Positions 26,660 to 33,462 of a stretch of DNA of 64,000 bases are shown in pieces. Source of the DNA: Myxococcales bacterium (GTDB lineage: Bacteria; Myxococcota_A; Polyangia; Palsa-1104); NCBI GenBank assembly GCA_003170275.1, contig PNAM01000017.1:141586-205585 (forward strand). The letters run 5' to 3'. How positions within the stretch are numbered: the first letter of the stretch is position 1; the number at the start of each line of letters is the position of its first letter. The position numbers and the translations under genes are program-made. A model generated the notes under the pieces. The model was not told where the DNA came from, did not search any database, and saw only the letters and a program-made list of their open reading frames with translations.

Positions 26660-27263
26660 ACATCCACGAGCGCGCCTTGTAGGCCGCGAACTCGGGGTAG
26701 CGCGACAGCGACTTCTCCTTGCGCAACATGTTGGGGATCCAGATCCCCACGATCACCATCGCCAACACACCCAGCGGCGCCCAGTGGTACGCGACCAGGC
26801 TGAACCCGCCGTACACCAGGAGCTCGCCGAGGTAGTTGGGGTTGCGCACGCGTCCCCACAAGCCCTCGGTGATGAGCACGCCCGGCCGCAGCGTGAGCGA
26901 CAGGAACTTCTGCATGTCGCTCACGTAGTGCAGGAAGATGCCGGTGGTGAACAGGAACACGCACAAGCCCATCCACCACGCGGGCGGCACCGCGGTGCGG
27001 TGCGTGGTGATCAACCACGGGCTCACCCAGTACATCGACAGCCCGCCCCACGTGAACAGGCCGTAGCCCAGGCCCACCGGCCGATCCCACTGCTTGTCGC
27101 CGAAGAACCGGCTCTTGGTCATCCACAAGATGCCGTAGGTGCCGTGCATGGCCAGGTACAGCCACGCGCGCGGATCGTCCCAGTCGCGAAAGTAGGCGAT
27201 CATCGCGAGCACCACGAGCCCGGTCACGCCCTTGTGCCAGTCGATGTAGAACTTGTGCTTCAC
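26640..27263 (-). CDS. ICMT/phospholipid-methyltransferase-like membrane protein
   Basis: A 207-residue membrane protein with five or so hydrophobic helices. Its C-terminal half has the motif LWGRVRNPNYLGELLVYGGF, followed by EKSLSRYPEFAAYKARSW. This is the shared SAM-binding motif of isoprenylcysteine methyltransferases, PEMT and steroid-reductase-like proteins. It likely methylates a lipid or small molecule at the membrane. It overlaps the 3' end of the preceding plus-strand gene by 20 bases and is divergent from the selenoprotein candidate. Confidence 0.75.
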   Translation of the reverse strand: MKHKFYIDWHKGVTGLVVLAMIAYFRDWDDPRAWLYLAMHGTYGILWMTKSRFFGDKQWDRPVGLGYGLFTWGGLSMYWVSPWLITTHRTAVPPAWWMGLCVFLFTTGIFLHYVSDMQKFLSLTLRPGVLITEGLWGRVRNPNYLGELLVYGGFSLVAYHWAPLGVLAMVIVGIWIPNMLRKEKSLSRYPEFAAYKARSWMFIPLVW

Positions 27264-27288
27264 GTGGACCCCCTGCCCTCTGTACGAT
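27259..27288 (+). promoter_or_regulatory. Possible promoter of the ArsC-like gene
   Basis: TTCACG (27259-27264), an 18-base spacer and TACGAT (27283-27288). The -10 box is the same hexamer used before the PilZ gene. It ends 7 bases before the ATG at 27296, so the transcript would be leaderless. Confidence 0.3.
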
Positions 27289-27295
27289 ACACCTC

Positions 27296-27640
27296 ATGCC
27301 CAAGATCGACCTCTTCTGGAAGCCCGGCTGAACGGGCTGCGTGCGCGCGCGGGAGTTTCTCGCGCAGAAAAAAGGCGAAGGTGAGTTCGGCCTTCGCAAT
27401 CTCATCAAGGAACCGCTCAGCGCCGACGAGATCCGCGCGATCGCCAAGCAGGTGGGCGACGCAAAGCTGCTGATCGCCCCGAAGCGGCGCGCCGAGGCGG
27501 AGGGCCTCGACGGCGAGAAGCTGATCGTCTGGCTGGCGGCCGACGGCGCTCATCTGCGACGGCCCATCATCATCGCCGGCAAGAAGGTGACGCTCGGGTT
27601 CACCAAGACCACGCCCGACGAGCTGAAGGGCGCGATCTAA
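27296..27640 (+). CDS. ArsC/Spx-like thioredoxin-fold protein, candidate selenoprotein with in-frame TGA
   Basis: Reading from the ATG gives MPKIDLFWKPG, then TGA (27329-27331), then TGCVRAREFL and an open frame to the stop at 27640; 114 residues if the TGA is read as selenocysteine. The pieces match ArsC/Spx in order: an LY/LF strand, a CxxC loop, an RKAR-type helix, and RRPIIIAGKKVTLGF near residue 90, the family motif with the cis-proline strand. The TGA sits exactly at the first Cys of CxxC, giving UTGC. Without readthrough, translation could begin only at a GTG (27341), losing both the strand and the motif. TGA is a normal stop elsewhere in the window. Such proteins reduce thiols, arsenate or related substrates; the role is inferred. 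Confidence 0.75.
27321..27338 (+). other. RNA hairpin with the TGA in its loop
   Basis: AGCCCG (27321-27326) pairs perfectly with CGGGCT (27333-27338), leaving a 6-base loop GCTGAA that contains the in-frame TGA. It competes with the hairpin that follows (27337-27367). Confidence 0.35.
27337..27367 (+). promoter_or_regulatory. Candidate bacterial SECIS hairpin
   Basis: CTGCGTG (27337-27343) can pair with CGCGCAG (27361-27367), and one further pair follows a mismatch. The loop (27346-27358) is G-rich and begins about 15 bases after the TGA. Known bacterial SECIS hairpins lie just after the UGA with a G in the loop, so this is compatible. In such GC-rich sequence a fold of this quality is not strong evidence. 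A 5-bp alternative, GCGCG (27345-27349) with CGCGC (27361-27365), is also possible. Confidence 0.3.
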
Positions 27641-27653
27641 GTCAACGCTGCGC

Positions 27654-29069
27654 TTACAGCACCAGGTTGTCGACCACCTTGGCGAGCGACGCGAGGTTGT
27701 TCACCACCTCGACCTTGTCGCAGTACGGCTCATAGTCGCGCATCGCCGAGTCGCCGAACGCCCACGACAACGGCGGCTCCGGATTCAGCCACAGCACGCG
27801 CCGCGCGCGCGCCTTGACGTCGGCCAGCGCCCACGCCTCGGGCGCGTTGTAGTTGTTGCGCGCGTCGCCGATGATGATCACGGTGGTCTTCTGCGTCACC
27901 GTGTCGAGGTGATGCTCGGCGAAGGTCTTGAACGCGCGCCCGAAGTTCGAGTTGGCGTACACGTTCACCACGCCGCCCGCGTAGGCCACGTCGACCGCGC
28001 GCTGCAGCTCGTACTTCTTGAATAGATCGGTGCACTCGCCGAGATCGCTGACGAACACGAACGAGCGCACCTGCGCGAACAGCTCCTGCAGCGTGAACGC
28101 GAACTGCAGCATGAAGCGCGAGACGTGCCGCACCGAGTCCGAGATGTCGCACAGGATGACCAGGCGCGGCTTGTCGATGCGCCGCTTCTTGTACTTGAGG
28201 GTGAACGGCACGCCGCCGGTGGCCAGCGCGCGCCGGAGCGTGCGACGCGCGTCGAGCCGGCCCTTGCGCTCGACCTTGCGGCGCAGCGCGACCATCTGCT
28301 TGAGCTTGCGCGCCAGCCGCGTCACCTCTTCGCGCAACCGGTAGAGCTCGGCCTCGTTCATCGCGCCGAACGGCTTGTGCTCGAGGATCTGCTTGCGCAT
28401 CTGCTCCAGGTAATTCAGGTTGCGCCGCTCGAACTCGTCCGAGACGTAGCCGCGCACCTGGCCGCGCACGCGCTCGAGCTGGCGCGCCGCCGCCTCCATC
28501 AGCCGGCGCGCATCGTCGTCGCCGATCTTCTTGCGCAGCCGTCCTTCGAGGTTGTTCAGCTCCTCCTGCGCCTGGCGAAAGTTGAGCGCCTCGAGCAGGT
28601 GCTGCGTGAAGAATCCGATCTGCAGCGGGTTGACCAGCCGATCGAAGTTGATCTGGATCCCCGCCAACCGGATCAACGCCTCGATCTTCGAGCGCCGAAG
28701 GCCCATCCCCATACGCGCCAGCGGCGACATGCGCGCGGTCTCGTCGGCGAGCATGGCCACCAGCGCCTCGATCTGATCCTCGGAGAACCCCTCCAGCAGC
28801 AGCGCCTCGACCAGCGGCGGCGCGCCGTCCTTCTTCGCCTTGTCGAGAAAGTCGCCGCGCCGGAAGAAGAACAGATCGAACAGCTCGTCGAACGGCTCCT
28901 CGTCGGACTTGCGCTTGACCAGCGTGGCCTGCAGCGCGGCCTTGAGCGACTCGGGGTCTTCGATGCCGACGATCTGCGTCGCGCGCACCAGATCGAGCAC
29001 CTCGGAGGTCGACACGCGCATGCCGTTTCTGCGGCACAGGCGGGTGAACTCGAGGAGCCGGTCGAGCAC
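27654..29069 (-). CDS. VWA-domain protein, CoxE-like
   Basis: A 471-residue protein. The N-terminal 250 residues are helical and charged. The C-terminal domain is a von Willebrand A fold with a metal-ion site CDISDS (the DxSxS pattern), the form seen in CoxE-like partners of MoxR AAA ATPases. It is probably a chaperone-type partner for metal-cofactor enzyme maturation. The GTG at 29069 overlaps the stop of the thioredoxin gene by 1 base (TAGTG); an internal ATG at 29021 is an alternative start. A MoxR gene is not in the window. Confidence 0.78.
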   Translation of the reverse strand: MLDRLLEFTRLCRRNGMRVSTSEVLDLVRATQIVGIEDPESLKAALQATLVKRKSDEEPFDELFDLFFFRRGDFLDKAKKDGAPPLVEALLLEGFSEDQIEALVAMLADETARMSPLARMGMGLRRSKIEALIRLAGIQINFDRLVNPLQIGFFTQHLLEALNFRQAQEELNNLEGRLRKKIGDDDARRLMEAAARQLERVRGQVRGYVSDEFERRNLNYLEQMRKQILEHKPFGAMNEAELYRLREEVTRLARKLKQMVALRRKVERKGRLDARRTLRRALATGGVPFTLKYKKRRIDKPRLVILCDISDSVRHVSRFMLQFAFTLQELFAQVRSFVFVSDLGECTDLFKKYELQRAVDVAYAGGVVNVYANSNFGRAFKTFAEHHLDTVTQKTTVIIIGDARNNYNAPEAWALADVKARARRVLWLNPEPPLSWAFGDSAMRDYEPYCDKVEVVNNLASLAKVVDNLVL

Positions 29070-29830
29070 TACTTGGCCATGGCGGCGGTGACCGCGGCGT
29101 CGACGGCGTCGGGATCCGCCACCGAGACCTCGCGCACCACGCCCTGCCGGTCGATCACCACCATGGTCGGCAACGCGTAGATGCGATAGCTGGACGACAC
29201 GACCTCGCTGTCGTCCGACGCGATGGTGTACTTGAGGTTGAACTTCTCGGCCACGGTGGCCACCACCTCGGCCGACTCCGAGGAGATGCCGATCACCTTG
29301 AGCCCCTTTTGGCCGAGCCGCTCGTGCAGCGCTTCGATGTGCGGCATCATCGCCACGCACGGCCTGCACCAGGTGGCGAAGAAATCGATCAGCACCACCT
29401 GCCCCTTCAGCGACGAGAGCTTGCCCAGCTTGGCGCCGGTCAGCACCGCCGGCTGGAAATCCGGCGCGGCCTTGCCCACCAGCGTATCGCGCTGCAGCAC
29501 GTTCATGTCCGGCTTGGCCTCGAGCTTGATCGCGACCACCCGCAGCTTGCCGGCCGCGTCGCTGATCTTGAGCTTGATGGTCTTGCCCACGCCCGCGCGC
29601 CGCACCGCGCCGATGAGCACCTGCACGCTGTCGGTCTTCTCCGCGTCGAGCGCGAGCACCTCGTCACCCGCCTTGATGCCCGCCTTCTGCCCCGGCGCGC
29701 CCTCCATCACCTCGCGCACGCGCGTGCCGCCCTGCGAGCCGCGCTCGAGCACCAGCCCGATCCACGGATCGGACGCGTGAGCCACCGACGACAACACGAA
29801 CAACGAGAGCACGACCAGCGACGTCTTCAT
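29069..29830 (-). CDS. Secreted PDZ-thioredoxin (TlpA-like) fusion
   Basis: A 253-residue protein with a signal peptide (LVVLSLFVLSSVAHA). A PDZ domain follows (residues about 25-100: GLVLERGSQGGTRVREV, APGQKAGIKAGDEVLAL). Then a TlpA/ResA-type thioredoxin domain, with the redox motif WCRPC and the cis-proline loop ALPTMVVID. It probably reduces or isomerises disulfides in periplasmic or surface proteins, with the PDZ giving substrate selection. The ATG overlaps the end of the upstream epimerase gene (ATGA). Confidence 0.85.
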   Translation of the reverse strand: MKTSLVVLSLFVLSSVAHASDPWIGLVLERGSQGGTRVREVMEGAPGQKAGIKAGDEVLALDAEKTDSVQVLIGAVRRAGVGKTIKLKISDAAGKLRVVAIKLEAKPDMNVLQRDTLVGKAAPDFQPAVLTGAKLGKLSSLKGQVVLIDFFATWCRPCVAMMPHIEALHERLGQKGLKVIGISSESAEVVATVAEKFNLKYTIASDDSEVVSSSYRIYALPTMVVIDRQGVVREVSVADPDAVDAAVTAAMAK

Positions 29831-30819
29831 GCGTATCCATTGGCCCGAAACCAGCGGACCGATTTCTCAATTGTTGTCTCGAGCGGGGTCACCGGCAAGC
29901 CCAACTCGCGTCGCGCCTTGGACACGTCGTAGAAGTGGGTGGCGGTGGTGTAGCGCGCGGCCTTGAGGGTCGCCAGCGGCCGCTTCTTCTTCAGCTTGAC
30001 CGCGTAGTTCTCCATCATCCAGCCCATGCCGAGCGCCAGCGGCGTCGGGATCTTGCGCTTGGGCCGCGGCACGCCGGCGACGCGCGCGACCACCTCGTAG
30101 AAGTCGCGCATCATGACGTTGTGGTTGCCGAGGATGTAGCGCTCGCCCACGCGCCCCTTCTCCGCCGCCAGCACATGCCCCTCGGCCACGTCGTCGACGT
30201 CGACCGCGCAGAAGCCGGCGTCGAGGTACCCCGGCACTTCCTTCTTGAGCGCGGCGACGATCATGCTGCCGGTCGGTGTCGGCCCGATGTCGCGCTCGCC
30301 GAAGGGAAACGCGGGATTCACCGCCACCAGCGGCAGCCCCTCGCGCGCGAAGCGGAGCGCGTCGAGCTCCGACAGCCACTTGGAGCGGATGTAGCCGTTG
30401 CCCTCGTCCCAGTCGTGCTGCCCGAACTGGTTGCCCTCGTCGGCCGGGATGCCGTCGTCGCGCCGCCCGACCGCAGCGATCGAGCTGGTGTACACCACCT
30501 TGTCGAGGTTGGCCTTGAACGCCGCCCACAGCACGGTCTTGGTCCCCTCCACGTTCACGCGGTACATCAGCGGGGGATCTTTGAGCCAGATCGCGTAGAT
30601 CGCAGCCAGGTGATAGAGAGTGTCGCAGCCCTTGAGCGCGCGCGCCACGCCGTCACGATCGTTGACGTCCCCGGTCACCTGCTCGACGTCCAGGCCGTCC
30701 AGGTTCGAGGTCTTGGCGCCCGGCTCGATGTAGCAACGCACCTCTTTGCCGCGCTGAAGGAGCTTGCGCACCACCGACGAGCCGATGAACCCGCTAGCTC
30801 CCGTTACCAGGGTCTTCAT
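29827..30819 (-). CDS. NAD-dependent epimerase/dehydratase, HpnA-like
   Basis: A 330-residue extended SDR protein: the nucleotide-binding loop TGASGFIG at residues 6-13 and the YxxxK pair in GYIRSKW. Several segments match the hopanoid-associated epimerase HpnA: NLDGLDVE, GCDTLYHLAA, YRVNVEGTK and VVYTSSIAAVG. It probably modifies a sugar or reduces a lipid precursor. It leads the operon with the PDZ-thioredoxin and the VWA protein, each coupled by 1-4 base overlaps. Confidence 0.8.
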   Translation of the reverse strand: MKTLVTGASGFIGSSVVRKLLQRGKEVRCYIEPGAKTSNLDGLDVEQVTGDVNDRDGVARALKGCDTLYHLAAIYAIWLKDPPLMYRVNVEGTKTVLWAAFKANLDKVVYTSSIAAVGRRDDGIPADEGNQFGQHDWDEGNGYIRSKWLSELDALRFAREGLPLVAVNPAFPFGERDIGPTPTGSMIVAALKKEVPGYLDAGFCAVDVDDVAEGHVLAAEKGRVGERYILGNHNVMMRDFYEVVARVAGVPRPKRKIPTPLALGMGWMMENYAVKLKKKRPLATLKAARYTTATHFYDVSKARRELGLPVTPLETTIEKSVRWFRANGYA

Positions 30820-30825
30820 GGAGTT

Positions 30826-30843
30826 TATCCCACATGTAGGATA
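30826..30843. promoter_or_regulatory. 18-bp palindrome with ACATGT core
   Basis: TATCCCACATGTAGGATA is an inverted repeat with one mismatched pair (positions 30831/30838). It lies in the 60-base gap between the divergent HpnA-like and PilZ genes, just upstream of the PilZ -35 box. Its core equals that of the palindrome at 1539-1552. Confidence 0.4.
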
Positions 30844-30844
30844 T

Positions 30845-30873
30845 TTGACTTCATTTGACTACCGATCTACGAT
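30845..30873 (+). promoter_or_regulatory. Promoter of the PilZ gene
   Basis: TTGACT (30845-30850), a 17-base spacer and TACGAT (30868-30873). TTTGACT is repeated 10 bases later (30854-30860), giving a direct repeat in helical phase. The -10 box ends 6 bases before the ATG at 30880, so a leaderless transcript is likely. Confidence 0.5.
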
Positions 30874-30879
30874 TTTACC

Positions 30880-31236
30880 ATGATGAACAAGCGCCAGGCG
30901 TTGCGGTTCGAGAAGGTGTTCCCGGTCATCCTGTCTACGGAAGAGTTCGGCGAATGTAACGCGATGGCGCGCAATATCTCGGCCAGCGGCATCCTGCTGG
31001 AGCTCTCCGACCCGATGCCGCTCGGCACCGAGGTGCGCGTCCACTTCTGGATGCCCGACTCGCAAGCGTCGATCATCGCGCGCGGCGAGGTGAAGAACCA
31101 CTACTTCCTCAACTTCGCCGATCCGCAGGGCGCGGCCTGCTCGCTCACCGGCATGGCCATCCGCTTCTCCGAGTTCGAGGCCGACAGCGACGCAGTGCTC
31201 GGCCTCGGCCTGACCCGTATGCGCATCCTGCACTAG
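30880..31236 (+). CDS. PilZ-domain protein
   Basis: A 118-residue protein that is essentially one PilZ domain. It has an N-terminal Arg-rich strand (NKRQALRFEKVFPV), the NISASGILLEL motif (the D/NxSxxG element) and the G..V.V.F strand. PilZ domains bind cyclic-di-GMP, but the first motif is only RxxxR-like (RQALR), so binding is likely rather than certain. In myxobacteria such proteins affect motility and pilus function. Two in-frame ATGs (30880, 30883) are adjacent. Confidence 0.85.
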   Translation: MMNKRQALRFEKVFPVILSTEEFGECNAMARNISASGILLELSDPMPLGTEVRVHFWMPDSQASIIARGEVKNHYFLNFADPQGAACSLTGMAIRFSEFEADSDAVLGLGLTRMRILH

Positions 31237-31271
31237 TTGCGACCGCCGCCAGCCACTGCTACACCCGAGGT

Positions 31272-32981
31272 GTGCTGGCCCTCCTCGTCTCCGTCTTCGC
31301 GCTGGTAACCCCCGTCGCCGGACCGCCGCCGACCAGCGACGCGGAGCTGCAAAAGCGATTCGAGCAGCTCTCCTCTCCCGATGCGAAGGCGCGGCTCGAC
31401 GCGGCGAGATTCATCGCCGCCCAGCCCGCCGAGGCCACGCCGATCCTGGCCACGCGCCTGGGGCGGCCGCGCAATACCACCACCGATACCTACCGCAGGC
31501 TGTTTCTCGAGATGTGGGCGCAAGTGCCGAATTGGAAAGGCTCGGACCCGATGTGGATCCGCAAGCCCGAGCCGGCCTGGACGGCGCCGCCGCGGGTCAA
31601 GGGCCAGCCGCGAGCCAAGCGTCCGCCGGGGCACGATCCCGAGGCGCTCGACTGGCTCGAGGCGCTCAACACGCTCGACCTCGACTCGCCGGCGCTGCAG
31701 GTGATCGTGCCCGATCCGCCGGCGCCCGGACCGGTTCCCAAGAAAAAGAAGACCGCCGTCGTCGAGGAGCCGGCACCCGCGCCGCTGCCGCCCGTGACCA
31801 AAGAGCAGCTGGTGCAGGCGCGCGCCGAGGCGATGGAAGTGGTGGCGCTCATGCGCGCGATCGGCGCATCGAAGCGGCTCGACGCGGTGGATCCGATCTT
31901 CAAGGAGGCGTTCGAGGCCGACGGCGTGTTCCGCGACGAGTGCGGGCGGCAGATCCGATCGATGGAGAGCTTCGCGGTGCCGGCGCTGATCCGGCTGATG
32001 CACCAGAAGGGTGCGGCGGCGCTCCACCTCGGCAAGCAGCGGCGCTACGCCAGCTATCAGCTCGACCGCATGGATCGCGCGCGCCCGTCCAAGGCGATCT
32101 CGGCCGCACCCGACGATCGCGTTCGTTCGGCGATCATCCACGCGTATGGAGAAGAGCGCGCGCTCGAGGCGGTCGAGGCGGTGCTCGGGCAGGTCGATTC
32201 GCCGTCGCACCGCGTGCGTAAGGAGGCGCGCTGGACCTGGCTGCGCTACGTCACCGGCCGGCCGCCGCCGCCCGCGCCCAAGCGCAAACGCAAGCTGACC
32301 GGCGGCCGCGAAGAGGAAGAGGAGAAGCCCGACTACCTCACCTATCGCGAGATGGCGCTGCTCGCGCTGCAGCACCAACTGCAGGCGATCAACAACGATC
32401 CGCCGTCGCCCAAGGCCACCGCCAAGGAGCTCACCGACGAGCTGTTCGCCTACTACGACAAGCAGCACGCCGCCGAGTGGGACGAGCAGTTCGCGCGCGC
32501 TCTTGGCAAGGAGCAGGCCGGCGACTGGAAGGGGGCGGCCGACGAGTACGGCTGGATCCTGGCGCACGATCCCAACTATGCGCGGCGCGGCGAGATGGCC
32601 AAGGCGTACGCGCGCTATGCCGACGAGCTGCGCAAGCAGCAGCAGGTCTCGCAGGCGCTCGGGTTCTACCGGCAGGCGGTGGACCTCGATCCCAAGGGCG
32701 CCGAGGCCAGCTACGCGGGCGCGCGGGTCGCGCTGCTCGATGGGCTCGAGGCGCTCGGGCGCGGGCGCGCGGAGCCCAACCTGTTCCGCCAGGCGCTGGC
32801 GCTCGACCCGTCGCTCACCGACGCGCGCGAGGGCCTGTCGCGGGCCGAGGCGCTAAAGGGCCGCCGTCGCTGGCTCGAGCTGGGCGAAGCGGTCGGCCTG
32901 ATCTTCGCGCTGTTGTTCGGCCTGTGGTTCCTGTGGAAGCGGACCGCGCCGCCTACGCCGCAAAAGCCGCTAGCTTCGTAA
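31272..32981 (+). CDS. HEAT/TPR protein with C-terminal membrane span
   Basis: A 569-residue GTG-start protein. A short hydrophobic N terminus suggests export. The N-terminal third shows HEAT-like helices (SPDAKARLDAARFIAAQ), the middle has a Pro-rich linker (PPAPGPVPKKKKTAVV), and residues 400-520 carry TPR units (WILAHDPNYARRGEMAKAYA, ALGFYRQAVDLDPKGAEA). A transmembrane helix at about 540-560 is followed by a short basic tail. It is probably a scaffold at the membrane. Its end overlaps the mug gene by 29 bases, convergently. Confidence 0.65.
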   Translation: MLALLVSVFALVTPVAGPPPTSDAELQKRFEQLSSPDAKARLDAARFIAAQPAEATPILATRLGRPRNTTTDTYRRLFLEMWAQVPNWKGSDPMWIRKPEPAWTAPPRVKGQPRAKRPPGHDPEALDWLEALNTLDLDSPALQVIVPDPPAPGPVPKKKKTAVVEEPAPAPLPPVTKEQLVQARAEAMEVVALMRAIGASKRLDAVDPIFKEAFEADGVFRDECGRQIRSMESFAVPALIRLMHQKGAAALHLGKQRRYASYQLDRMDRARPSKAISAAPDDRVRSAIIHAYGEERALEAVEAVLGQVDSPSHRVRKEARWTWLRYVTGRPPPPAPKRKRKLTGGREEEEEKPDYLTYREMALLALQHQLQAINNDPPSPKATAKELTDELFAYYDKQHAAEWDEQFARALGKEQAGDWKGAADEYGWILAHDPNYARRGEMAKAYARYADELRKQQQVSQALGFYRQAVDLDPKGAEASYAGARVALLDGLEALGRGRAEPNLFRQALALDPSLTDAREGLSRAEALKGRRRWLELGEAVGLIFALLFGLWFLWKRTAPPTPQKPLAS

Positions 32982-33462
32982 ACCAGATCAGCTTGTGTCG
33001 AAAGCCCGGGTAGCTGGCGTTGAGCCCGCTTGGGTTGGGCAGCACGAACACCCGCGCAGCGCCGAAGGTCTCCGGCTTGTCGCCGGCGGCGCCCGTTCCT
33101 GACGGGAAGAGCTGCCGGTAGATGCTGATCCCGACCAGCGCCACCACCTTCGGTTGGTAGCGCCGCACCTTCTTCTCGAGAGCGCGCGCGCCGGCCGCAA
33201 GCTCGGCGCGAGTGAGCTCGTCGGCCGCGCGGCTGGCTCGCGGACACACATTCGTCAGGCCGAGGTCGAACTCGAGCAGGCGCCGATCTTCCGTCGGTGG
33301 CAGCAGCCCCGGCGTGAGCCCGGCGGCGTGTAGCAGGCGCCAGAACGGATTGCCGGGGCCGCCGAAATGATGGCCGATCTCGGCCGAGCGCAGGCCCGGG
33401 TTGATGCCGACGAACAGGACGCGCAGCCGCGGGGCGAGGATGTCCGGGAGCGGGCCTTTCAG
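32953..33462 (-). CDS. mug: Mug-type G:T/U mismatch-specific DNA glycosylase, probable CTG start
   Basis: A 169-residue reading frame, the length of E. coli Mug (168). The N-terminal half has the family motif VGINPGLRSAEIGHHF and GNPFWRLLHAAGL; the C-terminal half has ALVGISIYRQLFP and the DNA-intercalating LPNPSGLNASY. The enzyme removes uracil or thymine from mismatches. In frame there is no ATG, GTG or TTG before residue 72 (GTG at 33249, which would cut off the active site). A CTG at 33462-33460 is preceded by GAGGA at good spacing and overlaps the upstream kinase stop as CTGA, matching the coupling style here. Confidence 0.85.
   Translation of the reverse strand: MKGPLPDILAPRLRVLFVGINPGLRSAEIGHHFGGPGNPFWRLLHAAGLTPGLLPPTEDRRLLEFDLGLTNVCPRASRAADELTRAELAAGARALEKKVRRYQPKVVALVGISIYRQLFPSGTGAAGDKPETFGAARVFVLPNPSGLNASYPGFRHKLIWFTKLAAFAA

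Noticed and set aside
27321..27338. Possible transcription terminator at the TGA hairpin
   Set aside because: It lies inside a reading frame that continues with family-typical sequence, and there is no T-tract.
27341..27640. A shorter 99-codon version of the ArsC-like gene starting at GTG 27341
   Set aside because: It would lack the first strand and the CxxC motif that define the fold, and has no ribosome site. The 27296 start with TGA readthrough explains the sequence better.
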